The notes: generated from the letters alone by a model not told the origin. Counted from the stretch's first letter, positions 47,731 through 56,846 are shown. The stretch is DNA of 64,000 bases from an uncultured Hyphomicrobiales bacterium (GCA_903842455.1 CAIMLX010000105.1:32118-96117); one strand, 5' to 3'. Numbers and translations are program-made.

Positions 47731-48859
47731 CTAGTCCGCGTCGGCAACCCGGTCGGCGTAGCCGGTGACCTTGGCCGCCAGCGAGGCTTCCATGAAGTCG
47801 TCGAGGTCGCCATCGAGTACCGCCGAAGTGTTCGAGGTCTCGTGGCCGGTCCGCAGGTCCTTCACCATCTGGTACGGCTGCAGCACATAGGATCGGATCT
47901 GGTGGCCCCAGCCCACGTCGGTCTTGGCTGCCGATTCGGCGTTTGCGGCTTCTTCGCGCTTCTGCATCTCGGCTTCGTAAAGACGGGCCTTCAGCATCGC
48001 CATGGCGGTGGCGCGGTTCTTGTGCTGCGACCGTTCGGCCTGGCAGGCAACGATGATGCCAGACGGGATATGGGTGATGCGGATGGCCGAGTCCGTGGTG
48101 TTCACGTGCTGGCCACCAGCGCCCGACGAGCGGTAGGTATCGACCTTGAGGTCGCTTTCGCTGATCTCGATGTTGATCGTGTCATCGACCACCGGATAGA
48201 CCCATGCCGACGAGAAGCTGGTGTGGCGGCGGGCCGCGCTGTCATAGGGCGAAATCCGGACGAGGCGATGCACGCCCGATTCCGTCTTCAGCCAGCCATA
48301 GGCGTTGTGCCCGGAGATCTTGATCGTCGCCGACTTGATGCCGGCTTCTTCGCCGTCATGCATTTCCATGACTTCGATCTTGAACTTCCGCCGCTCCGCC
48401 CAGCGCGTGTACATGCGCAGCAGGATGTTGGCCCAGTCCTGGCTCTCCGTGCCGCCAGCGCCCGAGTGGATTTCGAGATAGGCGTCGTTGGCGTCGGCTT
48501 CGCCCGAAAGCAGCGTTTCCACCTGGGCGGACCGCGCTTCCTTCAGGGCTTCGTGCAGGGCCTGCTCGGCTTCCTTGACCACGTCGGCGTCACCCTCCGC
48601 GTCGCCCATCTCGATGAGCTCGGAGTTGTCACGCACGGCGGCTTCCAGCGCCTTGACGGCCTTGACCTGGACGTCGAGCTCGTCACGCTTCTGCATGATC
48701 GGGCGCGCCTTCTCGGGGTCGGCCCAGAAGTCGGGGTGCTCGGTACGGGCTGTCAGGTCGTCGAGACGGGCTTCAGCTGTATCCCAGTCAAAGATGCCTC
48801 CTCAGCAGGCTTATGACCTGCTCGATTTCGGAGACGACCTTGGCGATTTCGGCGCGCAT
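47731..48859 (-). CDS. prfB: Peptide chain release factor 2, with programmed +1 frameshift
   Basis: RF2 releases finished proteins at UGA and UAA. The first 23 codons start at ATG 48859 and end at an in-frame TGA (48790-48788). The site is the classic one: AGGAGG (48802-48797), a 3-base spacer, then CTT-TGA-C. Shifting +1 skips one T and continues to make a 375-residue protein. The peptidyl-hydrolase GGQ is in [12 protein letters not shown], and the codon-recognition tripeptide region reads [14 protein letters not shown]. When RF2 is scarce the frameshift increases, so the gene autoregulates. Confidence 0.96.
48788..48802 (-). promoter_or_regulatory. prfB: Programmed +1 ribosomal frameshift signal of prfB
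   Basis: An internal Shine-Dalgarno-like AGGAGG at 48802-48797 precedes the slippery CTT (48793-48791) and the in-frame TGA, followed by C, which is a poor termination context. This is the same arrangement as in E. coli prfB. Confidence 0.95.
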
Positions 48860-48974
48860 TACTCTTCCTTCCGGATGTCGAGCCCCATGTAGTTGAGACC
48901 AAGGGATGGATCAACCCATGCTTTCCCCTGTCACGGGCGCATGCTAGGCACGGCGACACTTCGAGGGTGACTAC

Positions 48975-49748
48975 GTGCCGGACACGATTGAGCGGATCAG
49001 CTTCGTATCGAGCGGCACGCCGGAGGCAAATCTAGCCGCCGAGTCGCTGCGGACCCGCTATGGCAACCTCCCCTTCGAGCAGGCCGAGGCGATCGTCGCG
49101 CTGGGCGGCGACGGGTTGATGCTGCAGACGCTGCACCGGACGATGAAGACGGGCGTGCCGGTCTACGGCATGAACTTCGGCTCGATCGGCTTCCTGATGA
49201 ACCAGTTCTCCGCCGACGACCTGCCGCGGCGGATCGGCGCGGCCAAGCCGACCAAGATCTACCCCCTCGAGATGACGGTGCGCTGCGACGACGGCAGCGA
49301 GCACACCGCGCTGGCGCTCAACGAGGTGTCGCTGTTCCGCATGACCTACCAGGCAGTGAAGGTCGAAATCCTTGTCGACGGACATCCGCGGCTCGAGGAG
49401 CTGATCTGCGACGGCGTGCTGGTCGCGACCCCCGCGGGCTCGACCGCCTACAACCTCTCGGCGCATGGACCGATCCTGCCGATCGGCTCGTCGCTCTTGG
49501 CGCTGACGCCGATCTCGCCGTTCCGTCCGCGTCGCTGGCGCGGGGCGATCCTCGGCAACGAGGCGGTGGTGACGTTCCGCACCCGCGAGGCGGAAAAACG
49601 CCCGGTGAGCGCCGTCGCCGACAATGTCGAGTTCCAGCGGGTGCTCGAAGTAACGGTGCGCGAGAACCGGACCCGCGGCGTCAGCCTGCTGTTCGATCCC
49701 GGCACCGGGCTCGATGAACGCGTGCTGAGCGAACAGTTCCGCTATTAG
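48975..49748 (+). CDS. nadK: NAD kinase
   Basis: A 257-residue cytoplasmic kinase that makes NADP from NAD and ATP. The GGDG motif (ALGGDGLMLQTLH) is at about residue 40, followed by GMNFGSIGFLMN and the NE/D and PAGSTAYNLSAHGPILP motifs typical of this family. The GTG start at 48975 has GAGGG 7 bases upstream. It is divergent from prfB, 115 bases away. Confidence 0.94.
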   Translation: MPDTIERISFVSSGTPEANLAAESLRTRYGNLPFEQAEAIVALGGDGLMLQTLHRTMKTGVPVYGMNFGSIGFLMNQFSADDLPRRIGAAKPTKIYPLEMTVRCDDGSEHTALALNEVSLFRMTYQAVKVEILVDGHPRLEELICDGVLVATPAGSTAYNLSAHGPILPIGSSLLALTPISPFRPRRWRGAILGNEAVVTFRTREAEKRPVSAVADNVEFQRVLEVTVRENRTRGVSLLFDPGTGLDERVLSEQFRY

Positions 49749-50959
49749 GCCGCCGGGAGGGCCAGCACCGGCTCCGTGGCAAAGGGCTCGGGCAGCGCCA
49801 GTTCGGTGCCACCGGGCGTCGCGGCGAAGCCGGCCATCACCCCGCGGGCGGCGCGACGGGCGAGGATGACGTTCTGCTCGCTGAGATAGGTGAAGGCTTC
49901 CTCGAGCTCCGGCGGGATGTTGCCGCGATGGTCCGCGATCAGCTCCTCGGTCAGCGCGGTGACGACGAAGTGGCGGGCCGCCAGGTCGTCGGCGAGGTCG
50001 GCGGCGCGGGCGTGGGAGATCAGCCGCGCCAGCATGTTGCGCACTGCCTCGTTGAGCCCGCAGCGCACGAACAGGGCGTTGAGCGCGGCGCGGCTGCCAT
50101 GCTCGAGCAGGGTGAACACTTTCTCGCGCGGCGTCTCGGACAGTTCGGCAACGCAGTCGGCGAAGAAGAGCACATGGCCCTGCACGATGGCGTGCAGCAG
50201 TACGCGCGTCGAGACCATGTCGGTTTCGACCATGCCGGCAGCGTATGGCGCGCGACCGGCCGCCGCTTCAGTCTCGCCGATGGCGGTCATGGCCGTGTCG
50301 GTGGCATCGCGGAGCAGGCGGTCGAGGCGCGGCGCCGCCACAGCCCCGGCAACGATCCGGGTGGCGCGCAGTGCCGCTGCAATCGACTGCACCAGCAACA
50401 GCCGCGAGGCGGCCGGCAATTCGGCGCGGGCCAGCAGCGCGCCGCGAACATCGGCATCATCCGGGCCGTGCTCGGTGGCAAGCTCGCTCAGCAACCCGGC
50501 GGAAAACACCAGGTCCTCGCGGGCCAGCAGCTTCAGTGCCAGCACCGTCCCGCCGGCCCGCACCAGCGCTTCGGTGACGCGCTGCGACAGCCGCTCGCGC
50601 TGGGCAACGGCCAGCAGCATGGGCTCGTCCGCGGTGCGGATCAGGGCCATGAGGTCGGCATCGACCAGCGCCGGCGAGTATTGCGCTACGGCGCGGGAGA
50701 TCACCGGGCTGTCCTGCAGCAGCGCCAGAATGAGCGGGCGCGGCGCCTCGAGTGCGTGCAGCAGCCCGTAGGCCAGGGCGCCGCGCACCCGCACGGAAGG
50801 ATCGTCAAGAAAACCGATCAGCGAGGCGTAGAGCGCCGCATGTTCGTCCGCCGGTCCCGAATGGCTCAGGTAGGCCAGCGCCGCGATATGCGCTGCCCGC
50901 CCCCGCTCCTCGCTGTCGCGCGACTGGCTGAGGGCGACGAAATCCTGGTACCCAACCAT
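49745..50959 (-). CDS. DUF2336 domain protein
   Basis: A 404-residue all-helical protein of the DUF2336 family, widespread in alphaproteobacteria. It shows HEAT-like alternating helices (FLDDPSVRVRGALAYGLLHA; LILALLQDSPVISRAVAQYSP). No enzymatic motifs or signal peptide are seen. The start ATG 50959 has GGAGAG about 5 bases upstream; a TTG at 51001 would add 14 residues. It is convergent with nadK with a 4-base overlap. Function unknown; a scaffold or signalling role is possible. Confidence 0.8.
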   Translation of the reverse strand: MVGYQDFVALSQSRDSEERGRAAHIAALAYLSHSGPADEHAALYASLIGFLDDPSVRVRGALAYGLLHALEAPRPLILALLQDSPVISRAVAQYSPALVDADLMALIRTADEPMLLAVAQRERLSQRVTEALVRAGGTVLALKLLAREDLVFSAGLLSELATEHGPDDADVRGALLARAELPAASRLLLVQSIAAALRATRIVAGAVAAPRLDRLLRDATDTAMTAIGETEAAAGRAPYAAGMVETDMVSTRVLLHAIVQGHVLFFADCVAELSETPREKVFTLLEHGSRAALNALFVRCGLNEAVRNMLARLISHARAADLADDLAARHFVVTALTEELIADHRGNIPPELEEAFTYLSEQNVILARRAARGVMAGFAATPGGTELALPEPFATEPVLALPAA

Positions 50960-51029
50960 CCAACTCTCCGGCACACCGTCGAAAAAGACGTTAGCCGGCA
51001 AGGTTTAAGGAACGGTTCACCTTACGGGC

Positions 51030-51914
51030 TCACTCGCTGTTAACCGGTGGGACCAGCGGAATGAGCGGCTGGCCCTGGCCCTGGCCGTAGAACTGGGTGA
51101 ACAGCGCGGCGCCCTGCGCCTCCTCGGCGGGGCTGATCAGGGTGCGCCCCTGAACCTCGCCCTCGTTCGAGAACAGCGCCGTAAAGCTCATGTCATCGGG
51201 GCCGAAACGCGACGGTAGCGGCGCGGCGTCGGGCCACTTTCCCTGCTGGCCGTTGACCAGTTGCTGCGCCGAAAAGTTCGAGTCGGCGGGGCCGATGGTG
51301 GTGGGCGCGCCGACGTGCTTTGCCACCAGCACCTGGTACACCTGCTTGATCGAGCGAGGTTGTCCATCGCTGTAGAAGATCGTCGGGTTGGCCTTGGCCT
51401 GCCGCGGGAACAGGGCTGCCGCGCTCTGGTTGGGGTCGGCGAGGCCGGCATCGAAGAACTTGGCCGCCCCGTTCACCCCCAGGAAGTGCGCGATGTAGAG
51501 TTCCCCCGGGCTCGGCATGCGACCGAACCGCTGGTAGAGGAAGTCGCCATTCGATCGGGTGAACGCGGCGGCAAGGTCGGAGGCGACCTGCGGGTCTTCA
51601 CGCAGCTTGAGAACTTCCGCCTTCAGCGCCTTGTCGGCAATGGTGTAGTCGCCGTCCTTGTCGACCTTGATGGCGTCCGCGTATTGCTGGTAGCCGAGCC
51701 GCGGTCCCTCCTGCTTCATCACCATCAGCCAGGTCGAATCGAGGAACTGGAACAGCCCGGTGGCGCTCGACGTACCGGCCTTGGCCGTGGGGTTGAGGCT
51801 CGACTCGCGGATAGCCGTCTGCAGCAGGTAGTCGAAGTCGACATCGCTCTTGTCGCCCGCCGTGTCGATGGCATAGGCGAGCGGTTGGGGCACGGATATT
51901 GGCGCGACGCCCAT
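51030..51914 (-). CDS. Lytic transglycosylase (SLT-like) protein
   Basis: A 294-residue protein whose N-terminal part resembles transglycosylase SLT domains. The likely catalytic glutamate is in AIRESSLNPTAKAGTSSATGLFQFLDSTWL (about residue 37), and GELYIAHFLGVNGAAKFF matches the second block. No obvious signal peptide is seen, so it is perhaps exported by a specialised system or missing its true start. Rhizobiales have such flagellar or cell-wall related members. The C-terminal third is low-complexity (GQGQGQPL). Confidence 0.78.
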   Translation of the reverse strand: MGVAPISVPQPLAYAIDTAGDKSDVDFDYLLQTAIRESSLNPTAKAGTSSATGLFQFLDSTWLMVMKQEGPRLGYQQYADAIKVDKDGDYTIADKALKAEVLKLREDPQVASDLAAAFTRSNGDFLYQRFGRMPSPGELYIAHFLGVNGAAKFFDAGLADPNQSAAALFPRQAKANPTIFYSDGQPRSIKQVYQVLVAKHVGAPTTIGPADSNFSAQQLVNGQQGKWPDAAPLPSRFGPDDMSFTALFSNEGEVQGRTLISPAEEAQGAALFTQFYGQGQGQPLIPLVPPVNSE

Positions 51915-51998
51915 CGACTCGGGATCCGAGTTGGTAAGAGTTGATTAAGTTTTGCGCTGTGTGAGGTTAATGCGGGGTTAACGGGGCTTCACTGAACG

Positions 51999-52141
51999 TC
52001 CCCTCACCCGGCCGCTTCGCGGCCACCCTCTCCCTCAAGGGGAGAGGGGCAGCAGTGCCCAGTGGATGCGGTAGTGCACCTTCTCCCTTCTCCCCTTGAG
52101 GGAGAAGGTGGCGAGGCCGAAGGCCGAGACGGATGAGGGGT
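51999..52141. repeat. Pair of Rhizobiales-type intergenic palindromic repeats
   Basis: Two related units lie in the 234-base gap between the transglycosylase and nitroreductase genes. They start CCCCTCACCCGGCCGCTTCGCGG...CCCTCTCCCTCAAGGGGAG and end CTCCCCTTGAGGGAGAAGG...GGATGAGGGG, mirrored around 52060. This unit differs from the one at 19.4, 37.7 and 63.6 kb but is common in intergenic DNA of this order. Confidence 0.8.
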
Positions 52142-52148
52142 CGTTCCC

Positions 52149-52727
52149 TCACTCGCCCCAGCGCGTCACGATCTTGTCGAGGTCCGGTCGGTCGCGGTCT
52201 TCGATCACCGCGGTCGGCGTGCCGATATGGATGAAGCCGACGAAGCGCTCGCCACCCCGCGCCCCGAGCATGGTCTGGGCCTCGGTGTCGAAGCCGTACC
52301 ACCGGTTGGTCCAGCTTGCGGCAAAGCCCATCGCGAAGGCGGCGTGCGAAAGGTTGAGGCATACATTGCCGGCCGACAGCAGTTGCTCGACTTCCGGTGC
52401 CTTGGGGTTCGGCTTGGGCGAGAGCAGCACGCCGATGGTGACCGGGGCAGGGAGGAATTGCCGCCGTTCCAGCTCCAGTCCCGCCTCGTCGATATCGGGC
52501 CGGCGGCGCTTCTGCATCTCGGCCAGCTTCTCGCCGACACGCAGGCGCGCGTCACCCTCGATCAGAATCAGCCGCCACGGCTCGAACTTCCCATGGTCGG
52601 GCACCCGGGTGCCGATGGTGAGGATTTCGCGGAGTTCCTCGGGTGTCGGGCCGGGATCCTTGAGGAAGCCGATGCCGACGGAACGCCGCGATTTCAGGTA
52701 GTCGCGCACGGGAACGTTGATAGCCAT
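52149..52727 (-). CDS. Nitroreductase family protein
   Basis: A 192-residue FMN-dependent oxidoreductase. FMN-binding segments are SRRSVG at the N-terminus, TRVPDHGKFEPWRLILI, and ERFVGFIHIGTP at the C-terminus. It resembles the small YdjA-like branch that reduces nitro compounds or quinones with NAD(P)H. The start ATG 52727 has AAGGA 8 bases upstream; ATG 52733 is 6 bases further up. Its coding strand is opposite to the neighbouring secreted protein. Confidence 0.88.
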   Translation of the reverse strand: MAINVPVRDYLKSRRSVGIGFLKDPGPTPEELREILTIGTRVPDHGKFEPWRLILIEGDARLRVGEKLAEMQKRRRPDIDEAGLELERRQFLPAPVTIGVLLSPKPNPKAPEVEQLLSAGNVCLNLSHAAFAMGFAASWTNRWYGFDTEAQTMLGARGGERFVGFIHIGTPTAVIEDRDRPDLDKIVTRWGE

Positions 52728-52834
52728 GGTCATGTCCTTGCGAGGGCCGTGCACCTTATGACACAGCTTTTCCCTAATCCAAGCGTAGACGAACGCCGCA
52801 CGAGGCGGGCGGCGCTCTGGCAGCGGGGATTGGT

Positions 52835-53833
52835 GTGAAGATCAGGCATTGGATCGGGTTGTTGGGCATCGTCGCCTTGCTCCTGCCGGGCATCGCGGTG
52901 GCTCAGGACGAGCCCCCCGTGCCGCTGCCGCGTCGCGCCGACCGTATTCCCCAGCAGGGCGAACAGGGGCAGGACCCCGCCGCCGTCGAGGCGGAGGTCC
53001 TTGGTACGGAGCAGCCCGGTGCCGACCCGGTGTCGACCCCCGCCGTGGAAGCGGTGGAGCAGGTCGCCGCCATCCCGCAGCCGGTCACTCTCGTCGCGCG
53101 GATCGTCGATGGCGGCAGCACCATTGCCGACGGACTGACCTGGCGGGTGTTCGAGACGCGTACCGACGCCAGCGGCGAACTGGCCCTGGCGGCCAAGTCC
53201 GACGACGCGACTGCGCGTATCGCGCTCGCGCCCGGCAACTACGTCGTGCATGTCGCCTATGGCCGGGCGCAGACCACCGATACGATCACCGTGGTCGATG
53301 GCAACAACGAGAAGGCGCTGGTCCTCGATGCCGGTGCGATACGGCTGAACGCGCAGGTCTCCGGCGACATCGCCATCCCCATCAACTTGCTGCGCTTCGA
53401 CATCTACTCGCCCGGCGCAGAGAGCGAACGCACCCTCGTGGCGCAGAACCTGGCGCCCAGCGATATCGTGACGCTGAACGCCGGCACCTATCACATCGTC
53501 TCCTATTTCGGCGACGTGAACGCCGTGGTGCGGGCCGACCTGCGGGTCGAGCCGGGCCAGCTGACCGACGCGACGCTCTATCACAAGGCCTCGCAGGTCT
53601 CGTTCAAGCTGGTCTCCGAGCCCGGCGGCGAAGCCATTGCCGATATCGACTGGACGGTGAAGACCGAGGACGGCCAGACGGTGTTCTCCAACATCGGCGC
53701 CTTCCCCTCCACCGTGCTGGGCGAGGGCGATTATCTCGTGTTGGCCAAGCGCGGCGAGCAGGTCTACAATCGCGAGTTCGAGGTGCAAGCCGGTGCCGGC
53801 ACCGAAATCGAGGTCCTGACGGCGGTCTACTAG
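52835..53833 (+). CDS. Exported protein with three related beta-rich repeats
   Basis: A 332-residue protein starting with GTG. A signal peptide ends near GIAVAQDE. After a Pro/Gln-rich linker come three segments of roughly 80-100 residues, each ending in a similar strand pair: LAPGNYVVHVAYG, LNAGTYHIVSYFG and LGEGDYLVLAKRG, followed by a VxxG turn. This suggests three Ig-like or carboxypeptidase-regulatory-like modules. No catalytic motif or lipobox is visible. Likely periplasmic; role unknown. Confidence 0.72.
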   Translation: MKIRHWIGLLGIVALLLPGIAVAQDEPPVPLPRRADRIPQQGEQGQDPAAVEAEVLGTEQPGADPVSTPAVEAVEQVAAIPQPVTLVARIVDGGSTIADGLTWRVFETRTDASGELALAAKSDDATARIALAPGNYVVHVAYGRAQTTDTITVVDGNNEKALVLDAGAIRLNAQVSGDIAIPINLLRFDIYSPGAESERTLVAQNLAPSDIVTLNAGTYHIVSYFGDVNAVVRADLRVEPGQLTDATLYHKASQVSFKLVSEPGGEAIADIDWTVKTEDGQTVFSNIGAFPSTVLGEGDYLVLAKRGEQVYNREFEVQAGAGTEIEVLTAVY

Positions 53834-53842
53834 CCGCCGCGG

Positions 53843-54409
53843 CTATCGCGCGAAATCCTCCGGCGTGTCGAAATCCATCAGCGTACCCGCGGGCGCGACG
53901 ACGCGCTCGGCGCTCCGCAGCAGCCCTCGCGCCCCCTTGTCGCCGTCGATCCGCAACAACTCCGGCAGCCAGGTGCGCGAGAACGCCGCCGGCGGAGTCG
54001 GCGGCTCGTCTGGCCCCGCGACGGACGCCACCATGCCGCCCGGCGTCAGCCGCGCCATCAGGGTGAGCAGGTGCCCGGGATCGATCAGCGGCATGTCGGC
54101 GAGACAGACCACCAGCGCTTCGGGCTGCCCGGCCGCCGCTACGCCGATCGCGAGCGATGAGGCCTGTCCGCGCGCCGGATCGGGGTTGCACACTACCTTG
54201 AACCCGAGCCCTGCGAGGATCGCCACCAGCGCGTCATCCCCCGTCCGGCACACCGCGATCCGCTGCGCAAAGGGCAGGGCGCTGATCGTCTCGGCGGCAT
54301 GCCGCCCCAGCGGCTTGTCGCGAAAATCTGCCAGGAGCTTGTCCGCGCCATACCGGCGCGACAGCCCGGCTGCCAGCAGCACCACGGCACTGTCCTCGAT
54401 CCGCGCCAC
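53843..54409 (-). CDS. Nucleotidyltransferase, MocA/MobA-like
   Basis: A 188-residue NTP transferase resembling molybdenum cofactor cytidylyltransferase (MocA). The N-terminal VVLLAAGLSRRYGADKLLADF signature binds nucleotide, and VCLADMPLIDPGHL holds the metal aspartate; the DFDTPEDF at the end is typical. It overlaps the XdhC-like gene by one base, and the two would act together in maturing a molybdenum hydroxylase. A separate MobA is encoded at 29417, so the two likely make different cofactor forms. Confidence 0.85.
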   Translation of the reverse strand: MARIEDSAVVLLAAGLSRRYGADKLLADFRDKPLGRHAAETISALPFAQRIAVCRTGDDALVAILAGLGFKVVCNPDPARGQASSLAIGVAAAGQPEALVVCLADMPLIDPGHLLTLMARLTPGGMVASVAGPDEPPTPPAAFSRTWLPELLRIDGDKGARGLLRSAERVVAPAGTLMDFDTPEDFAR

Positions 54410-55392
54410 TAGCCGTCGAGCCTGACCCGCGCCTCGGTGATCTGGCCGAGCACGGAAATCGCCAGCGCCGATGCTGTCCGCGTTGGCCCGAACAGCCCGA
54501 TCGGCCCATGCAGCCGCGCAATCCGGTCCTCGCTCACCCCGGCGGCTGCGAGCCGCGCCACCCGCATGGCGTGCGTCCGCCGGCTGCCCAGCGCCCCGAT
54601 ATAGAACGGCTCATGGCCGAGCGCGGCTTCGAGCAGGGCGCTTTCCTTGAACCGGTCGTGCAGCAGGAAGACGATCGCCGTGAACGGGTCGACAGGCAGC
54701 GCCGGCAACGTCGTGCCGCGCACCGGGGTCACCGCGGCGCCGCTGCGCGCGACGATCGGGCTCTGTGCATCGGCTGTCATGAACGCATGGACCGGCAGCC
54801 CCGCCGCCCGGCCGAGCTGCGCCAGCGACACCAGTTCGTGCCCTTCGCCGATCAGTACCAGCTGGGTCAGCGGGTGATGGTGACGGTGGAACACGCCATC
54901 GCGCCACTCGCTGCGCTCGCGGGCGCCCGAGCCGGGCGACAACGCCGCTTTTCCTTCCCCGGGACTGAAGGTCATCGAGAACGGCGCGCGCGCCTCGAGC
55001 AGCCGCAGGGCCTCGTCGACTATTGGGGCTTCGGGCCGCACATGCACGTGGACGTCGATGCTGCCGCCACAGGGCAGCTTGATGTCGATGAAGGGCGAGC
55101 CGGCGCCGAATCGCAGGATCTCGCCGGCCCCAGCCCGGATGCAGCGGATCGCTTCGCCTGCCACGGCGCTCTCGACACAGCCGCCCGACACGTAGCCGCA
55201 ATAGCGTCCGTCCTCCAGCACCGCCATCTGCGCGCCGAGCGCCCGCGGCGCCCCGCCCTTGATGTCGATGATGGTGACCAGCGCGCCGGCCAGCCCGGCC
55301 CGCGCGCCATCGCTCAGCAGGTGGAACACCGATGCCGGGTCGTCGGGGTCGAGCCCGGCATCGCGGGGCGGCAGCGCTGAAATCTCGTTCAC
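54409..55392 (-). CDS. XdhC/CoxI family protein
   Basis: A 327-residue member of the XdhC/CoxI family, whose members bind and protect molybdenum cofactor and help insert it into xanthine dehydrogenase and relatives. The N-terminal domain has GGAPRALGAQMAVLEDGRYCGYVSGGCVE; the Rossmann C-terminal domain ends with YIGALGSRRTHAMRVARL. It starts at GTG 55392. No structural gene for a molybdenum hydroxylase is present nearby. It probably shares an operon with the flavoprotein upstream (72-base gap). Confidence 0.88.
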   Translation of the reverse strand: MNEISALPPRDAGLDPDDPASVFHLLSDGARAGLAGALVTIIDIKGGAPRALGAQMAVLEDGRYCGYVSGGCVESAVAGEAIRCIRAGAGEILRFGAGSPFIDIKLPCGGSIDVHVHVRPEAPIVDEALRLLEARAPFSMTFSPGEGKAALSPGSGARERSEWRDGVFHRHHHPLTQLVLIGEGHELVSLAQLGRAAGLPVHAFMTADAQSPIVARSGAAVTPVRGTTLPALPVDPFTAIVFLLHDRFKESALLEAALGHEPFYIGALGSRRTHAMRVARLAAAGVSEDRIARLHGPIGLFGPTRTASALAISVLGQITEARVRLDG

Positions 55393-55464
55393 CGCCCCCT
55401 CCGCGACGTTTCCGCCAGTTTGGCTGCACTGGCGGCCAAAGGAAAGGCCGCAGCGCGAATGTCT

Positions 55465-56370
55465 CTAGGCGTAGGCCGGAAACAGCAGCGACCGGTGCGC
55501 CGCCGTACCGGCCATCACCCCATCTGCCGCCGCCGACGTCACGTTGTGAAAGGCGCGGGTGATGTCTCCGACCGCCCACACGTTCGGAACCGTCGTCAGC
55601 TTCATCGCATCGGTTCGCACCATCTTGCCCAGCGGGCCATCGTCGATGGCGCAGCCGAGCGCCTCGGCCAGCGGACTGTTGAGCCGGGTCGGCGCGCCGA
55701 TATAAAGGGCGTCGATCGGCACGCGCCGACCATCGGCGAGCTCGACCGCCGCGAGGTCCGTACCGTCCCCGTGCAGCGCCACGACCGGGCTCCGCTCGAT
55801 CGTCACGTTCTGCCGGGTCACCTCGGCCATCGTCGCCTCGTCCGGCTCGGGCTGGCCGTTGAGGAAGAAGGTCGTCGGCCCCCAGTTGGGGATCAGCATC
55901 GCCTGGTGCGACGACATCGGCGACATTGCCAGCACGCCCAACTGGCGGCCGGAGAACTCGAAGCCGTGGCAATAGGGGCAGTGGATCACCGTCTTGCCCC
56001 AGCGCTCCTTCAGCCCCGGCACGTCGGGCAGTATGTCGGAGATGCCGAAGGCCAGGATCAGCCGCTTGCCGGTCAGTTCCGCGCCCGAGCCGAGCGTCAC
56101 GGCAAACCCGTCGCCGCGCTGCTCCGCGCGCACCGCCTCGCCCGCGACGACGCTGGTCGTCGGGTAGGCGAGGAGCTGGTCGCGCGCCTGCTGCAGGATG
56201 TCGCCCGGCGCGGCGCCGTCGTGCCCGATCAGGCCGTGCGAATGCGCCGCAAAACGGTTGCGCGGCGCGCCGGCGTCGATCACCGCCACGGTGCTGCGGC
56301 CGCGCGCCAGGTAGGTCGCGGCGGCCAGTCCGGCAAAGCTGCCGCCGATGATGATGGCATCGTGGTTCAT
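55465..56370 (-). CDS. NAD(P)/FAD-dependent oxidoreductase, thioredoxin reductase-like
   Basis: A 301-residue flavoprotein. The N-terminal FAD loop is IIIGGSFAGLAAATYLA. A CxxC redox pair lies in HCPYCHGFEFSGR (about residue 135), as in thioredoxin reductases, and the C-terminal FAD motif is NVWAVGDITR. It may reduce a thioredoxin-like or other disulfide partner, but the family also includes holothin/gliotoxin-type oxidases. The start ATG 56370 overlaps the Rrf2 regulator's stop (ATGA), indicating one operon. Confidence 0.87.
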   Translation of the reverse strand: MNHDAIIIGGSFAGLAAATYLARGRSTVAVIDAGAPRNRFAAHSHGLIGHDGAAPGDILQQARDQLLAYPTTSVVAGEAVRAEQRGDGFAVTLGSGAELTGKRLILAFGISDILPDVPGLKERWGKTVIHCPYCHGFEFSGRQLGVLAMSPMSSHQAMLIPNWGPTTFFLNGQPEPDEATMAEVTRQNVTIERSPVVALHGDGTDLAAVELADGRRVPIDALYIGAPTRLNSPLAEALGCAIDDGPLGKMVRTDAMKLTTVPNVWAVGDITRAFHNVTSAAADGVMAGTAAHRSLLFPAYA

Positions 56371-56846
56371 CTGGAATTCTCCGCGTCGTGTGAATGGGTG
56401 TGATGGTCGATCGAGTGCCCGCCGGCGACCATGCGGGCGTGGAAATCGGCGCTGAGCGCGGCGAGGCTGACACTGCCCAGCCGCTCCAGCATCAGCGCTT
56501 CGGCCTCGCGAAACGTCTCGTCGAGCGCCGCGTTGACCGCCTGCTCGACGAGGCAAGTCGGCCGTTCCGACCGGTTGCCGAGTGCGATCAGGGCAGGGGA
56601 GCCCACCGCGTCATAAACCTGCCGCAGCGTCGTCCGCTGCATGTCGCAGGCAATCGTCCACCCCCCGCCATGCCCCTTGGTCGAGGCAACGAGGCCCTGT
56701 TCCCGTAACCCCGCCATTACGCGTCGGACGACGACCGGGTTGGTGTGCATGGCCCGCGCCAGCACCTCGGACGTCACCGGTCCGTGGTGCTCGGCCATGT
56801 GCAGCAGGACGTGAAGAATGCCGGAAAGGCGTGTATCGAGACTCAT
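56367..56846 (-). CDS. Rrf2 family transcriptional regulator
   Basis: A 159-residue repressor. A winged helix-turn-helix occupies about residues 1-75 (VTSEVLARAMHTNPVVVRRVMAGLREQGLVASTKGHGGGW). The iron-sulfur cysteine triad of IscR/NsrR is not present; two cysteines (IACDM, PTCLVE) could serve as redox sensors. It is the first gene of a set with the flavoprotein, XdhC-like and MocA-like genes. A perfect inverted repeat covers its start codon, so it likely represses itself and the operon. The start chosen is ATG 56846; the open frame extends upstream but across the palindrome. Confidence 0.88.
   Translation of the reverse strand: MSLDTRLSGILHVLLHMAEHHGPVTSEVLARAMHTNPVVVRRVMAGLREQGLVASTKGHGGGWTIACDMQRTTLRQVYDAVGSPALIALGNRSERPTCLVEQAVNAALDETFREAEALMLERLGSVSLAALSADFHARMVAGGHSIDHHTHSHDAENSR

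Noticed and set aside
54611..56473. 620-codon frame across the xdhC and flavoprotein genes
   Set aside because: It is an out-of-frame reading of two genes with intact motifs and has very high Ala/Arg content.
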